Positions 7,206-7,465 of a stretch of 7,465 bases of DNA are shown here, in pieces. The position numbers and the translations under genes were made by a program. This DNA comes from Chitinophaga pinensis. GTDB lineage: Bacteria; Bacteroidota; Bacteroidia; UKL13-3. Location: assembly GCA_945875195.1 (NCBI GenBank), contig CAMCJW010000140.1, positions 1-7,465 of the forward strand. Reading direction: 5' to 3'. Every line of letters begins with the position of its first letter. Position 1 is the first letter of the stretch. Below the pieces are notes generated by a model. The model had not been told where the DNA came from, searched no databases, and was given only the letters and a program-made list of their open reading frames with translations.

Positions 7206-7465
7206 ATGGCAAATACAGGCGATCTTTTCAAAGGCTGTTTTATCAGACACAACGGCGAATTATGTCAGGTATTGGAATACCAACACCGCACACCAGGAAA
7301 TTTAAGAGCATTTTATCAAGTTGTGGTGCGCAATGTAAAATCGGGCAAACAAATGGAACACCGCTACCGTGCTGGTGAATCTATTGAAATGATTCGCGTT
7401 GAGTTCAAAGAAATGCAATACCTGTATAAAGATGGCAATAGCTTGGTTTTGATGGATCCAGAAAC
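7206..7465 (+). CDS. efp: Elongation factor P, N-terminal part (cut by window end)
   Basis: The 86 complete codons visible start MANTGDLFKGCFIRHNGEL and cover the KOW-like N-terminal domain and the start of the OB domain (MQYLYKDGNSLVLMDPE, the counterpart of YLYNDG...FM in E. coli EF-P). EF-P binds between the P and E sites of the ribosome and relieves stalling at consecutive prolines. The tip loop reads HRTPGNLRAF (27-36) in place of the classic KPGKGQAF. An ungapped alignment puts Asn32 where E. coli has the modified Lys34. The ATG is supported by the family N-terminus and by the promoter about 28 nt upstream. No Shine-Dalgarno is apparent; the leader is A-rich. About 100 residues, including the rest of the OB domains, lie beyond the window. 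Identification is firm; behaviour of the variant loop is inference. Confidence 0.95.
   Translation, partial: MANTGDLFKGCFIRHNGELCQVLEYQHRTPGNLRAFYQVVVRNVKSGKQMEHRYRAGESIEMIRVEFKEMQYLYKDGNSLVLMDPE

Overview
The window reads as an ordinary chromosomal stretch of a Bacteroidota bacterium. The evidence is an AT-rich sequence with A-rich, Shine-Dalgarno-poor start regions, a Bacteroidota-style promoter (TTTG and a near-TAnnTTTG box) before efp, and a DUF5686 outer-membrane protein with a carboxypeptidase-regulatory-like N-terminal domain, an architecture essentially confined to this phylum. I cannot name the genus. The EF-P loop sequence suggests a lineage outside the common Bacteroides and Flavobacterium type.

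Layout: (1) 1-102, a short A/T-rich leader. (2) 103-1557 (+), pepD, a cytosolic M20C aminoacyl-histidine dipeptidase with all metal ligands. (3) 1595-4066 (+), priA, the replication-restart helicase, 37 nt after pepD and probably co-transcribed; the gap holds a perfect 16-bp palindrome. (4) 4067-4540, a 474-nt spacer between convergent genes, packed with repeats. Arrays of 7-nt units lie just inside both gene ends in opposite orientation. Between them is a palindromic composite unit, two single palindromes, and an inverted copy of the composite unit. (5) 4541-7123 (-), a DUF5686 outer-membrane protein with a TTG start. (6) 7124-7205, an 82-nt divergent promoter region. (7) 7206-7465 (+), the N-terminal part of efp, running off the window end.

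The genes are mostly housekeeping: peptide turnover (PepD), replication-fork restart (PriA) and translation through polyproline stretches (EF-P). The DUF5686 protein is a cell-envelope protein of unknown role. They do not form an evident pathway, and I see no defence, phage or biosynthetic system. The parts that merit attention are the nested inverted-repeat island at 4074-4539, the EF-P whose modifiable lysine position is Asn, and the non-ATG start of the DUF5686 gene behind an overlapping 11-codon ORF.
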